A stretch of DNA of 64,000 bases, taken from the NCBI GenBank assembly GCA_937991645.1, contig CALKPL010000019.1, positions 39,771 through 103,770 on the forward strand, read 5' to 3'. Under the pieces are notes generated by a model. The model did no database searches and had not been told where the DNA came from. It saw only the letters and a program-made list of their open reading frames with translations. The translations under genes and the position numbers were made by a program. This document shows positions 40,533 to 49,497 of the stretch, piece after piece. The stretch's first letter is position 1. Each line of letters opens with the position of its first letter. The stretch comes from UMGS1783 sp900555065 (GTDB lineage: Bacteria; Bacillota; Clostridia; Oscillospirales; UMGS1783).

Positions 40533-41612
40533 TTATCCGCGCGCCTGTTCTGTCAGCGCATAGAGTAAATACTCGGTATTGCCGCAATAGAAGGGGGCAA
40601 TGCAGGTGTTGTTCGCCGCATAGCAGTAATCCGGCAAATCATATTCTGCGGGCAGGCAGGTAAACCGCACCTGCGCCGGGCTTTGGTCGTCAATTTGGAG
40701 CAGCCCGTCCGCACTGAAGCGCAAATGATGAAGCGCGCAGTCCCGGTTGCTGTCCGCCCAGTCCGGCACGGTATATCGATATTCATGGACCGCTGTGAAA
40801 GCGCCGTTTTCCTTTTTGAAAAGCATGGCGTAAACAGAAGCGCTTTTATCTGTGGAGAAAGTGACGACAGAATCCTCCGTTTCTACCTGCGCGATTTGCG
40901 TCTGATTGTCCGCGCGCAGCCCGTAGAACGCTTTTTTGGCCTGTTCTATGGTCGGAGCGGGCGTCCGTGCCATCCCGGCCGCAACGACATACGCGGCAAA
41001 CACAAGCAGGTAACAGATTATAAAAAGGAGGAGTGCCGTTTTTACAATAAACTGTTTTGACGACCCTTTTCGTAGCGGGCCGAGTTTCGGCTCTATAAAA
41101 GCGCGGAAACCGTCCGGGTCCCCCTTTGTAAAGTCCGATTTTGGCAGCCGGTATACTGCGTTTTTATCCAGCCACAGGAAAAAACAGTCCTTGGTCTCGG
41201 TCAGTCTTCCCATTTGGGTATAGTCATAGACCACCGACTGGTTTCCGCTGGAAATATGCAGGCTTTCGCCGAACGCAAATTGAATGCGCCAATCATCTGC
41301 TGCCTGAAAACGCTTTTGTTGTTTTATGGTGTGTTTCGCGGAGCGTTTCGGCGCGGTCAGTGAGAAAATCCCCAACAGGATAAAGATGGCTGCGGCGATC
41401 AGTGCGTTAACATACAGATTCTTCTGCACTGCGGTTGCAACGGCGTAAGCGGACAGGCTCACGCCGCAGACGAGGGCAGCGACGCCAAGGGTCAGCCGCA
41501 GCGCCCGCAATACCTTTGCCTAGCTGCTGACCGGATGTTTGATCCAGTTTTCTATCATTTCTTTTGTATACGGATATTCAACAATATACTCCGTTTTCTC
41601 CATCTGATCCAT
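40533..41612 (-). pseudogene. YcxB-like membrane protein gene interrupted by an in-frame amber codon
   Basis: From ATG 41612, preceded by GGGAG, the frame reads 30 codons beginning MDQMEKTEYIVEYPYTKEM and ending HPVSS, then a TAG at 41522-41520. The same frame continues without shift (AKVLRALRLTLG...) for about 328 more residues to 40533. The first TTG after the stop, at 41510, has no spaced ribosome binding site. The continuation has two N-terminal helices, a YcxB-like segment (VYDYTQMGRLTETKDCFFLWL, then AVYRLPKSDF), a third helix and an extracytoplasmic end. Removing one codon restores a 359-residue protein, so this is a recent point mutation, a sequencing error, or readthrough. Confidence 0.8.
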
Positions 41613-41860
41613 CTTGCGCTCCCGCCTGCCGCAGTGCAGGCTGTTTTCATACCAGAGAGTAAATATACGAATTTCCCTTTGCGCCGCCTCGGCCCCGGTG
41701 TATTCCTCCGAAGCGGGCGTCCCGGCAAACCGGCTCGCACACGCCCTGCGCGGGCGCGTAAGACATTTTCTCGGCGTAAGCGGCCCGTTGCCGCCAGCCC
41801 CGCCGTCCGTCGGCCCGCGGCCGCCGCCATGCCGCCCGATCCGCTCCGAAGACCGTGCGA

Positions 41861-42577
41861 TTACAGTACGGGTTTGAACGCCTGTACAAAACCGAGCAGA
41901 TCCGCAAGGGAGCCGTGCGGATACGCGTCCGCGTCTCCGCCGCCTTCCAGAAAGTCCGTCACGAGATAGGTCTGCATCCCCAGCTGTGCCGCCGGGAGCA
42001 TATCCTCTTTTATATTATTGCCGATCATCATGCAGTTTCCCGGCGCCTTGCCGGTCAGTTCCAGAATCTGGCGGTAGTAGGCTGGGTTGGGCTTGCTGTA
42101 TACGCTCGTTTCGTAGGGGGTGACAAGCGCGAAGTCGGAAACATGCAGGCCGAGGCAGTCCAGCCGCGTCTCATACGCCGCAAGCGGGAATATGGGATTG
42201 GACGCGAGAATCACGGTATATCCGTTCTCTTTGAGCGCGCGCACAATCTCGCGCGAGACGGTGAACCCGGCGGGGACCAGCTCACGGACGACATAGAACT
42301 CCTCGCTGTAAAACCGGTCCAGCATCGGTTCAAGCGCGCGGACCTGTTCGCCAAGCTGGTTGGAGAACGCGTCCCAGAACGCGTCGCGGTTGGTCCGCGT
42401 CCCGTCGTTTTTCACCATGGCGGCCGTTCCGGCCCACAGCGCGTCGATAAACGGCTTTTTCTCATAGCCGTAGGGCTCGACTTTTTTTGTCAGTTCCCGA
42501 AAATAGGTGTGCGTGAAAATCTCCTGGTCGGTCGGGAACAGCGTCCCGTCCAGGTCTATCAGTATAGTGTCCGGCAT
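41861..42577 (-). CDS. HAD-superfamily hydrolase
   Basis: 238 residues from ATG 42577, with GGGAG upstream; the longer frame reaching 43138 is GC-rich spacer. ILIDLDGTLFP is motif I with nucleophile Asp, ILASNPIFP motif II, KPNPAYY the Lys motif III, and MIGNNIKEDMLPA motif IV, which has Asn where most family members have Asp-Asp. Helical cap between motifs I and II. Likely a small-molecule phosphatase; substrate unknown. Confidence 0.88.
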   Translation of the reverse strand: MPDTILIDLDGTLFPTDQEIFTHTYFRELTKKVEPYGYEKKPFIDALWAGTAAMVKNDGTRTNRDAFWDAFSNQLGEQVRALEPMLDRFYSEEFYVVRELVPAGFTVSREIVRALKENGYTVILASNPIFPLAAYETRLDCLGLHVSDFALVTPYETSVYSKPNPAYYRQILELTGKAPGNCMMIGNNIKEDMLPAAQLGMQTYLVTDFLEGGGDADAYPHGSLADLLGFVQAFKPVL

Positions 42578-43079
42578 ATTTTTCTCCCTGTTCTGTCCAG
42601 ATCCCGCCCATGCCCCTGCCGGGGGCTTTGGCGGGTCGCTATTTTCCCAGCGCCCTGCCTTTCGGCGCGGCCGGCGCGTATGCGCGTATCTTGCGCGTAT
42701 TGTCCGCGATCGCCGCGGCTGCCCGTTTGAAGCCGCGCCGTGCGGTCCGTTGTATGGCGCGTGCGCCGCTATGCAACGCGTATGCAAAGCCGCGCGCCGC
42801 TGCTGAAACCCCGCCATGCGCCGCGCGGCTATTCGGGCAGGCAGCTTCTGCCGGCCCCGGGCCGCACGGAGATGCGGGAGCTCTTTCGTCCCCAACTGCC
42901 GCGTCCGCGCACGGGGCGCCGGCAGCCCTGTCCGCGTCGTCCGCCTTTGCCGGGTACAGGCGCCGGCATGCTGCCGCGCCGTTTGTGCGCGAATTGCAGC
43001 GCGCCGCCGCGCCCCGTCCGCGCACTGGGCGCCGGCCGCGGCACAGGTTCCTGTACGCAACCCTTCGCGGTCTGCAGTG
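42578..43079 (-). other. GC-rich spacer without a recognisable gene
   Basis: About 500 bases of very GC-rich sequence, rich in GCGCGC and CGGC words, open in most frames with Arg/Ala-rich text. No ribosome binding site plus domain combination seen. Confidence 0.65.
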
Positions 43080-44255
43080 TCAGCGCGCTGCGGTATAAAT
43101 CGCGCGCACATCCTCAAGCCCCAGCGGCTGAAACGCACCGATGGTTCCGCTCGCGCTCCGGCTTACGCAGGCGCGCGCCAGCGTGTCTATCTGCTCGTCG
43201 GTAAGCTCGAATCCCTCCAGTTCTGCGATACTCGTCGGCATACCGATAGAGCGGAAGAATTCCTCCATGGCGCGTATGCCGGCCAGCGCCGTCTGCTCGT
43301 CGTCCGCGCCCGCCTCTGCGCCGAGCACGTTGACGGCCATCTTCGCAAACCGGTGCGGATCGGTTTTATACACATACCTGGCCCAACTGCCCCACACAGC
43401 GGCAATGCCCGCGCCGTGCGCGCTGTCAAACATGCCGCCCAGCTCATGCTGGAGCATGTGCGGCGCAAAGTCGGTCGCCTGGCCGCAGCCGGTAAGTCCG
43501 TTATGGGAGAGCGCGCCCGCCCACATGATTTCCGCGCGCGCGTCATAGTCGTCCGGAACGCGCATGACGATCTCTGCATTGCGGATCACGGTGCGCAGCA
43601 GCCCTTCGCTGATTTCGTCGGTCAGCTCCATGGGCCGCTCTGTCGGCGTGAAATACCGGTCGAGCGTGTGCATCATAATATCCACGATCCCCGAAGCGGT
43701 CTGGTAGGGGGGCAGGGTATAGGTAAGGGCGGGGTTCATAATCGAGAACACCGGCCGGCATATATCGTTGTCGAGCGGCATTTTCCTGTGCTCGTCGGTG
43801 ATGACGGTGGACATGCTCATCTCGCTGCCCGCCGCGGCGAAGGTCAGGATCGTGGCGACGGGCAGGGAGCGCGTCGGGACCCGCTTGCGCAGATAGAAGT
43901 CCTTCACGTCGCCGTCGTCGGCCGCACCCACGCCGATGGCTTTGGCGGAGTCGATGACGCTGCCGCCGCCGATGGCCAGGATAAAGTCCACGCCCTGTTC
44001 TCTGCACAGCGCAATGCCTTCGTACACCTTGGCGAGCCGGGGATTCGGCTGCACGCCGCCCAGCTCCGCATAGCCGATGCCCAGTTCGTCCAGCTGGGCC
44101 TTCACATCCTCCAGCAGCCCCAGGCGAACGGCTGTGCCGCTGTAATGGAGCAGCACTTTCGTGCCGCCGAATTCCCTGACCAGCGCGCCGGCCCTGGCCT
44201 GCGCGCCGCGCCCAAAGAAGATTTTTGTTGGCGTATAGTATTCAAAATCGATCAT
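43080..44255 (-). CDS. Iron-containing alcohol dehydrogenase
   Basis: 391 residues, family length. YYTPTKIFFGRGA start, nucleotide-binding AIGGGSVIDSAKAIG, TFAAAGSEMSMSTVIT, and metal-site text GIVDIMMHTLDRYF, HMLQHELGG and FDSAHGAGIA, which supply the usual Asp and three His. Closest in style to NADPH-dependent butanol dehydrogenases (BdhA/YqhD-like). Reduces aldehydes in fermentation. It starts 14 bases after the SPFH gene on the same strand, so the two may be co-transcribed. Confidence 0.93.
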   Translation of the reverse strand: MIDFEYYTPTKIFFGRGAQARAGALVREFGGTKVLLHYSGTAVRLGLLEDVKAQLDELGIGYAELGGVQPNPRLAKVYEGIALCREQGVDFILAIGGGSVIDSAKAIGVGAADDGDVKDFYLRKRVPTRSLPVATILTFAAAGSEMSMSTVITDEHRKMPLDNDICRPVFSIMNPALTYTLPPYQTASGIVDIMMHTLDRYFTPTERPMELTDEISEGLLRTVIRNAEIVMRVPDDYDARAEIMWAGALSHNGLTGCGQATDFAPHMLQHELGGMFDSAHGAGIAAVWGSWARYVYKTDPHRFAKMAVNVLGAEAGADDEQTALAGIRAMEEFFRSIGMPTSIAELEGFELTDEQIDTLARACVSRSASGTIGAFQPLGLEDVRAIYTAAR

Positions 44256-44269
44256 AGGTTTGCCCCCTC

Positions 44270-45613
44270 TCAGTTTTCGCTGTCAAAGGGCGTGCCGCAT
44301 TCCGGACAGAATTTCGGCGTTTCACCGGGTTCGGGCGTATAGCCGCACTTGCCGCATTTCGCCGGTTCAGGGCGCTTTTTGCCGCAGGCGGTACAGAACG
44401 CGCCGTTGTTTTTCTCGCCGCAGGAACAGGTCCAGCCGCCCCGTTCGGGTTTGGGCTTGCCGCAGGCGGAGCAGAACGCGCCGCTGTTTTTCTCGCCGCA
44501 GGCGCAGGTCCAGCCGCCCTGTTCGGGCTTGGGCTTGCCGCAGGCGGAGCAGAACGCGCCGCTGTTTACCTCGCCGCAGGCGCAGGTCCAGCTTCCGGCC
44601 GTTGCCGCCTGCCGTTGCATTTGCTGCTGGTTTGCCGCGCTTGCCGCGCCGATTACGCCGCCGCCGGCCTGCATCCCAACGCCAACGCCCATAAACCCGG
44701 CCATGCTGCCGGCGGCGTTGGAGCCCGCCGCTTCAATGCCGCGCGCAACCGAGCCCTGCATATAGCCTTCGCGTACGTTCGGGTCGCTGAGCATTGCGCC
44801 CTGGTTGCGCATGTTGATGAGCTTGACAGACTCCTCGTCATAGCTGATGGACGCAATGCCCACGGCCTGTATCTCCATACCGCGCATCTGGTTCCAGCTC
44901 TCGTCGAGGATGTTCGCCATGTATTTGCCGAGCTGCACGCTCTTGGATGAGACGTAGGAAATGCGCTCGCCGTCTGCGGACATCTGGTTGATGGCGGCCT
45001 GCAGCGCCTCCAAAAACTCGCTTAGATACTGCTCGTTGATGTCGCTGATCTCCACACGGTCCTGATCGCGCGGAACAGCCTCCGCATAGAACTTCAGCGG
45101 GTCTTTGATCTTGATCGAGTAGGTGCCGTGCGTACGCAGGAACAGCTCTGCATTATAGAAGTTGTCGAAGTAGTTGATGGGGTTGCGCGTGCCGAACTTG
45201 ATTCCCTTGATCTCCTGCAGGTTCACATAGAAGACGCGCTGCGCGACAGGCGTGACGCCGCCGTACTTGAACCGGCTGAACGTCTCTTTGAGCGAATCTC
45301 CGAACTGGCCGTTGAACATGGACGGCAGGGAAGAGTTTTTGACGGTGTAGTAGCCCTCTTCCGCAGTATAGTCCACAATTTTGCCGCCGTCGACCAGCAG
45401 CATGAACTGGTTGGGGTAGACGTGGATCACGGAACCGTCCGACACCGTGTTCTCCGTACCCTTGCGGTTGGAGCCGCGCTTATCGTCTCTGCGGACGGGT
45501 ACGCCCGCGGTGAATACGGTGGTGTCGCTCATCCGGTCCGGCTCGATCACTTCAAGCCACTGGTCGGCAAACCCGCCGCCGACAGCGCTGGAAATGGCTT
45601 TGATAATTCCCAT
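44270..45613 (-). CDS. SPFH-domain protein (YdjI-like) with four C-terminal zinc ribbons
   Basis: 447 residues from ATG 45613 with AGGAGGG upstream. Residues 1-290 form an SPFH-type domain (WLEVIEPDRMSD, MLLVDGGKIVDYTAEEGYY, LRTHGTYSIKIKDPLKFY), as in Bacillus YdjI and 'virion core' proteins. A Gly/Ala-rich link (GFMGVGVGMQAGGGVIG) leads to three tandem ribbons of the form WTCACGEKNSGAFCSACGKPKPE and a fourth of different type (CGKCGYTPEPGETPKFCPECG). No membrane helix. SPFH scaffolds often organise membrane microdomains in envelope-stress responses. Partner unknown. Confidence 0.85.
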   Translation of the reverse strand: MGIIKAISSAVGGGFADQWLEVIEPDRMSDTTVFTAGVPVRRDDKRGSNRKGTENTVSDGSVIHVYPNQFMLLVDGGKIVDYTAEEGYYTVKNSSLPSMFNGQFGDSLKETFSRFKYGGVTPVAQRVFYVNLQEIKGIKFGTRNPINYFDNFYNAELFLRTHGTYSIKIKDPLKFYAEAVPRDQDRVEISDINEQYLSEFLEALQAAINQMSADGERISYVSSKSVQLGKYMANILDESWNQMRGMEIQAVGIASISYDEESVKLINMRNQGAMLSDPNVREGYMQGSVARGIEAAGSNAAGSMAGFMGVGVGMQAGGGVIGAASAANQQQMQRQAATAGSWTCACGEVNSGAFCSACGKPKPEQGGWTCACGEKNSGAFCSACGKPKPERGGWTCSCGEKNNGAFCTACGKKRPEPAKCGKCGYTPEPGETPKFCPECGTPFDSEN

Positions 45614-45666
45614 GAAAAACCCTCCTGTCAATCTCGGTAACCTTACCCAACATTATACAACGAAAA

Positions 45667-45701
45667 CCCGATTCTGTCCAGCGTAAGCGGACGGAATCGG
45701 G
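45667..45701 (-). terminator. Terminator of the BTAD regulator gene
   Basis: 13-base arms (one wobble) 45667-45679 and 45689-45701 around a GCGTAAGC-containing loop; T4 on the minus strand. Confidence 0.7.
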
Positions 45702-45753
45702 CGGGTCGAAAAGAATTCACAAAGCGCCTGCAGGGAACCGCTGGCCGCACGGG

Positions 45754-46995
45754 TCAACAGGCGGGCAACGGATCGTCGCCGCGCGCTTTTATGACATGGT
45801 CCATGCTCGCCGCGGTAATTTCCTTAAAGTTAAGGCGGACGTTTGTAATTTTTGAATGCTTGAAAAAATTGTACTGCAGCCTGTCCGCCACGATATGACA
45901 GTTTTCCTGATTGATATTCATAAGCATAAGCAAAAACTGCGAAGGGCTGTATTGGGTGTACACGTCCCCGCGCCGGCCGGAAAGGCGCGCGGCCTTATGC
46001 ATGGAGGTGGACAGATTTCTCAGCCGTTCGCCGCTTTTGGGCTGGCTGTTGTCGGTCTCGGTCAGCGTGCAGAGCATAATGTATATGGACTGGCCGTTTC
46101 TCTCCTTATGCCGAACGATAAACTGGTAGAAATTGATAAAGTTTTCAAAATTGCAATAGTACGCGCCTGTAAAGCATTCCGGCTCGCTGCTCGCCGTGCG
46201 CACGTCATGAACGCAGTCCGTCGGCCGCTGCATGCTGCCGGCGATCCTGCGGTAGAGGTTCCGCATTGTCTGCGAAGGGCGCACGCCCAGGTCGTTGTAC
46301 AAGGTGTCGGCGACCTTGTTGTACTCCGCAATCGCCTCTGCGCAATGCCCCATTTCAAACAGGCAGGAGATGTGCATCAGGCAGAGCTCCTCCTCGTAAG
46401 GGTAGAGCGCGGTGGCGCGCTGCAGCAGGGGCAGAACCCTGGCAAGCCGTTTGCCGCGTTCGGCGATCCCGTACGCAATATGGATCAGCTCGCAGAATTG
46501 TTCCTGGTAACGTGAAGAACGGCCCATCACCCACGGCTCGCTGGAGGAACGCGCCAGAAAATCGCTTTTATAAAGGCCGGCCGCCTCCATGCAGAGTGCA
46601 AAACGCGTTTCGTCGTCCAGCTGCGCATGCCTAACGCGCCTGACAATCGCAAAGAACTGCTCCGCATCTATCTCGCAGGGGATATCGGGGGAAAAGCCGT
46701 ACCTGTTTTTGTTGTAGAGTATGCAGCTTTTGTCCAGTTCTGCGCCAATAAAGAGCTTGCGCAGACGGTATACGATGTTTTTCAGCGTGCCGACCGGGTT
46801 GCTCCCGTAGTCGTCGTGCAGCAGCGCGTCAATGAGCTCCTCTTGCAGGATCATCTTACCCCTGTTGCACAACAGGTACTGAAGCAGTTGTATGACTTTG
46901 CTGTTTCGGGTCTCCGGCGATACGATGACGTGTTCGCCGCAAGTGACTTGAAACCCTCCGAACATTTTTACCTGAAGGACTGGTATATCCGCCAA
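45754..46995 (-). CDS. BTAD-domain (SARP-like) transcriptional regulator with GGDEF-like tail
   Basis: 413 residues from TTG 46995, with CGGAGGGGG 8 bases upstream. Residues 1-95 are a winged helix of the OmpR/SARP type (VKMFGGFQV, VGTLKNIVYRLRKLF). About 100-250 form the bacterial transcription activation (BTAD) helical repeats (LCLMHISCLFEMGHCAEAIAEYNKV). The last about 150 residues look like a degenerate diguanylate-cyclase fold (FYQFIVRHKERNGQSIYIML, then DVYTQYSPSQFLLMLMN) without a GGDEF motif. Probably a one-component activator; the target is unknown, though the glycosidase gene lies just upstream on the same strand. Confidence 0.82.
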   Translation of the reverse strand: MADIPVLQVKMFGGFQVTCGEHVIVSPETRNSKVIQLLQYLLCNRGKMILQEELIDALLHDDYGSNPVGTLKNIVYRLRKLFIGAELDKSCILYNKNRYGFSPDIPCEIDAEQFFAIVRRVRHAQLDDETRFALCMEAAGLYKSDFLARSSSEPWVMGRSSRYQEQFCELIHIAYGIAERGKRLARVLPLLQRATALYPYEEELCLMHISCLFEMGHCAEAIAEYNKVADTLYNDLGVRPSQTMRNLYRRIAGSMQRPTDCVHDVRTASSEPECFTGAYYCNFENFINFYQFIVRHKERNGQSIYIMLCTLTETDNSQPKSGERLRNLSTSMHKAARLSGRRGDVYTQYSPSQFLLMLMNINQENCHIVADRLQYNFFKHSKITNVRLNFKEITAASMDHVIKARGDDPLPAC

Positions 46996-47020
46996 GCTGA
47001 ACGCCCCCTCCGTACAGTTT

Positions 47021-47036
47021 GATATAAAATTATATC
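47021..47036 (-). promoter_or_regulatory. Extended -10 promoter of the BTAD regulator
   Basis: Minus-strand TGATATAAT (extended -10; TATAAT at 47034-47029) with a GATATA/TATATC inverted repeat over it, about 35 bases before the TTG start. No good -35. Confidence 0.55.
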
Positions 47037-47324
47037 ACAAATAAAGATAGAAGAAAACACATATTCCGATAAATCGGCATGAAATTCCCATACGCGCCCG
47101 TTCCCGTAGAACAGGTCGGGCAAAACGCTGTGTGGGAACGCCGGTCCGGCGTTGATGACGTTCTGTTCCTGCAGCGGGAAAAAGTTCGCGTCCATGCGGA
47201 TGATGCGATGTTTTCGCCCGCCGCGCCCGCTTTTTACATCCACAGCGCCCGTTTTGCGGCCACCTGCGCCGCCTGTTATAATCAAAAAACCGGGCGGAGC
47301 AGACGCTCCGCCCGAAGGGCAGAA
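47037..47324 (-). other. Spacer between the glycosidase and BTAD regulator genes
   Basis: Apart from the terminator at 47284-47314 and AT-rich promoter sequence near 47040-47080, I see no gene. Confidence 0.5.
47284..47314 (-). terminator. Intrinsic terminator of the glycosidase gene
   Basis: 10-base arms CGGGCGGAGC / GCTCCGCCCG, 4-base loop, T6 on the minus strand, 11 bases past the stop. Confidence 0.9.
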
Positions 47325-49460
47325 TCAGATTACGGCCGCGGCCGACATGGGCGGGATATCGAAGCTTCCCTCAAAGCAGGTGAGTTCGTCGTCGTCCACA
47401 AGCCTGTACCGGCTGAGCGTCTGCCCGTCGTTCAGAACGGGCGTGACAGTTATGGAATTCTCCTCGTCGTAGTTTACGATCACCATACCGCTCCGGCCGT
47501 TTTGGTTTTGGAACACCGCGTAATCGCCAAATCCGTCCCGGCCTTCGGCTGCGACGGCGCCGCCGCGCCGGCCCATCCACTCGCCGTCCCAGAAATATGC
47601 GGAAAGGTCGCGCCGCAGCCGGTCCATTTTCATGCCGTAGGCGACTGTCTGCGGGTAGTCGGAGGGCCGTCCCTTAAAGTTGTAGGGCTCGTAGCTGATG
47701 ATATAGCGGTTGAGCAGGCACTGGTTGATCATGGAGCGGTCGTAAAAGCCCACGACGGCGGTCATGATCTGGCCGTGCGGACGCATCAGGCGGCTGACGG
47801 GCCGGTGATCGCGTCCCCAGGTACGTCCGTAGGCGAGGTCGTACTCGTCGAATTGGAAGTCGTACAGCGCTTCGCCGGCGATTAGGAACTCTTTTTCAAT
47901 GCCGCGTTCCCGAAGAATTTTGCGGAAGCTGTCCACAAGCTTCCTGTCCCAGCCGTAAGCGGGCGCGCCGTAGCGGTGCCCGTGCGCCGTATCAAAACAG
48001 CACAGGGCGGGGGAGTGGTGCATACACTCGTCGTAGAGGATGCCGTCCGCGCCCAGCTCTACGCACTTGAGGAACTCGCGGCCGCACAGTGCAATGTATT
48101 CGTCGCTGCCAAAGCACATGGGAATAAGCCGGCGCGTATTCACATTGGCCAGCTGCGACGCGGTCATATACTGGTAGCCCTTGTAGACGTAGTAATACCC
48201 GTACGGGTCTTTGATGGCGAGCGGGGCGTATACGGGCTCGAAGTCGTCGGTCGTCTGGTCGGCCCAGGTGAACTTGGTAAACAGAATGAGCTTTACGCCC
48301 ATGGCGCGTATTTTCGCGATCGCGTCGTGAAGCTCCGCCCAGGTGCCCAGGCGCGGGTCAGGGTCATGCGAAGGGTTGCCGCGGTCCTGGCCGCCGATAT
48401 TCCAGCCCGTGACCTGCAGCGCGTCTATGCCGAACTTCACGCATTCCTCGCCGAGCTTCGGCAGTTCCCGAAAGGGGATGCGCAGTTCGTCTTCCGGCGA
48501 GTTGAGGTGCGCCTGCAGCCATGCGTGCGGCTTTTGAATCCAGTCGGGGCGGGGATGCTTCTGCGGCGGCAGCGCGTTCCAGCTTTTGCTGATCCGGGTC
48601 CAGCACGCGGCGCCGGTCTCCCACCCCCCCTTGTAGCCCTCCAGGGCGAAGGGGAGCAAGTCAAACTCCGTCCCGGGCGCGACAAAGGGCATGTGCGCCG
48701 CGGCAAAGCGGGTGAACACGTCCTTCCCAAAAGCGCTGTCTTCGGAAAAGAGCCGAAAATCGTTGGAGTTACGCCAGCCCGGTTGCGCTTCGGCGTGCCA
48801 GGTTACCGCCTCGACCCGCCGCTCCGCCGCGCCGATGTAGAGCCCGTTGCCCTTCTCGTCTACGGCCAGTGCGAACGGGGAAAGGGGCGGGTTGTCCATT
48901 TCCGGGTTGATGGAAAGGGTGGGATAGTCCACGCTGTGGGTTGCCGTCAGGTTTTCAAAGGTGGGCCACAGCTCGAAGGAATGCAGGCCGAGATAGTGGC
49001 CGTACTCAAAAGCAAAGCGCGTGCAGCCCGCCGGCCTGTGCAGATCGCCAAGATATGGGTAGTAGACGTTTTCCACAAACACGCTGTCGTTGTTTCGTAT
49101 ATGCATGCGGAACACGGCCTGGTCGCGCACAATCTCGCACACCGTCGTCACGGCGATGTCGTGCCGGCCTCCGTATTCGGATACAATGCCGTCCCATGTG
49201 AATTCCACCCGGGTTTCGGTGCAGGCGCTTCTGGGCGCGCAGGGCTGCCGGTTGCCCCAGGAGTTGTTATTGCGGCGGCCGTGGTCGTCGTGTCTGCTGT
49301 GGTCTTCCAGCGGCAGCATGAGCCGCCAGGAAAGGGCGAGGTGCGGCCGGTTCAGTATCTCCCAGTCTGATGCTTTGGAGTAGAGGTAGCAGAGCGAGCC
49401 GTCGCATGGATTGAACTTGAGAATCAGAGAAGATGTCTCCAGCGTGTAAAGCTGTTCCAT
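47325..49460 (-). CDS. DUF6259-like glycoside hydrolase
   Basis: 711 residues, no signal peptide, so cytoplasmic. The N-terminal about 270 residues are a beta-sandwich (LILKFNPCDGSLCYLYSKASDWEIL). A (beta/alpha)8 barrel follows (WLQAHLNSPEDELRIPF, then FGIDALQVTGWNIGG, GVKLILFTKFTWADQ, GADGILYDECMHHSP, EFLIAGEALYDFQ) and a small beta C-domain. Asp/Glu in ILYDECMHH and IAGEALYD are candidate catalytic residues, as in GH36-like or DUF6259 proteins. A LacI regulator gene lies immediately upstream on the same strand. Substrate not readable. Confidence 0.75.
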   Translation of the reverse strand: MEQLYTLETSSLILKFNPCDGSLCYLYSKASDWEILNRPHLALSWRLMLPLEDHSRHDDHGRRNNNSWGNRQPCAPRSACTETRVEFTWDGIVSEYGGRHDIAVTTVCEIVRDQAVFRMHIRNNDSVFVENVYYPYLGDLHRPAGCTRFAFEYGHYLGLHSFELWPTFENLTATHSVDYPTLSINPEMDNPPLSPFALAVDEKGNGLYIGAAERRVEAVTWHAEAQPGWRNSNDFRLFSEDSAFGKDVFTRFAAAHMPFVAPGTEFDLLPFALEGYKGGWETGAACWTRISKSWNALPPQKHPRPDWIQKPHAWLQAHLNSPEDELRIPFRELPKLGEECVKFGIDALQVTGWNIGGQDRGNPSHDPDPRLGTWAELHDAIAKIRAMGVKLILFTKFTWADQTTDDFEPVYAPLAIKDPYGYYYVYKGYQYMTASQLANVNTRRLIPMCFGSDEYIALCGREFLKCVELGADGILYDECMHHSPALCCFDTAHGHRYGAPAYGWDRKLVDSFRKILRERGIEKEFLIAGEALYDFQFDEYDLAYGRTWGRDHRPVSRLMRPHGQIMTAVVGFYDRSMINQCLLNRYIISYEPYNFKGRPSDYPQTVAYGMKMDRLRRDLSAYFWDGEWMGRRGGAVAAEGRDGFGDYAVFQNQNGRSGMVIVNYDEENSITVTPVLNDGQTLSRYRLVDDDELTCFEGSFDIPPMSAAAVI

Positions 49461-49497
49461 GAATATGCGCCTCCAGTTATGTCTCCCGCAGCCGCCG

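Noticed and set aside
42578..43138. N-terminal extension of the HAD hydrolase and overlapping Arg/Ala-rich frames
   Set aside because: GC-rich spacer; the HAD motif I begins right after ATG 42577, which has its own GGGAG site.
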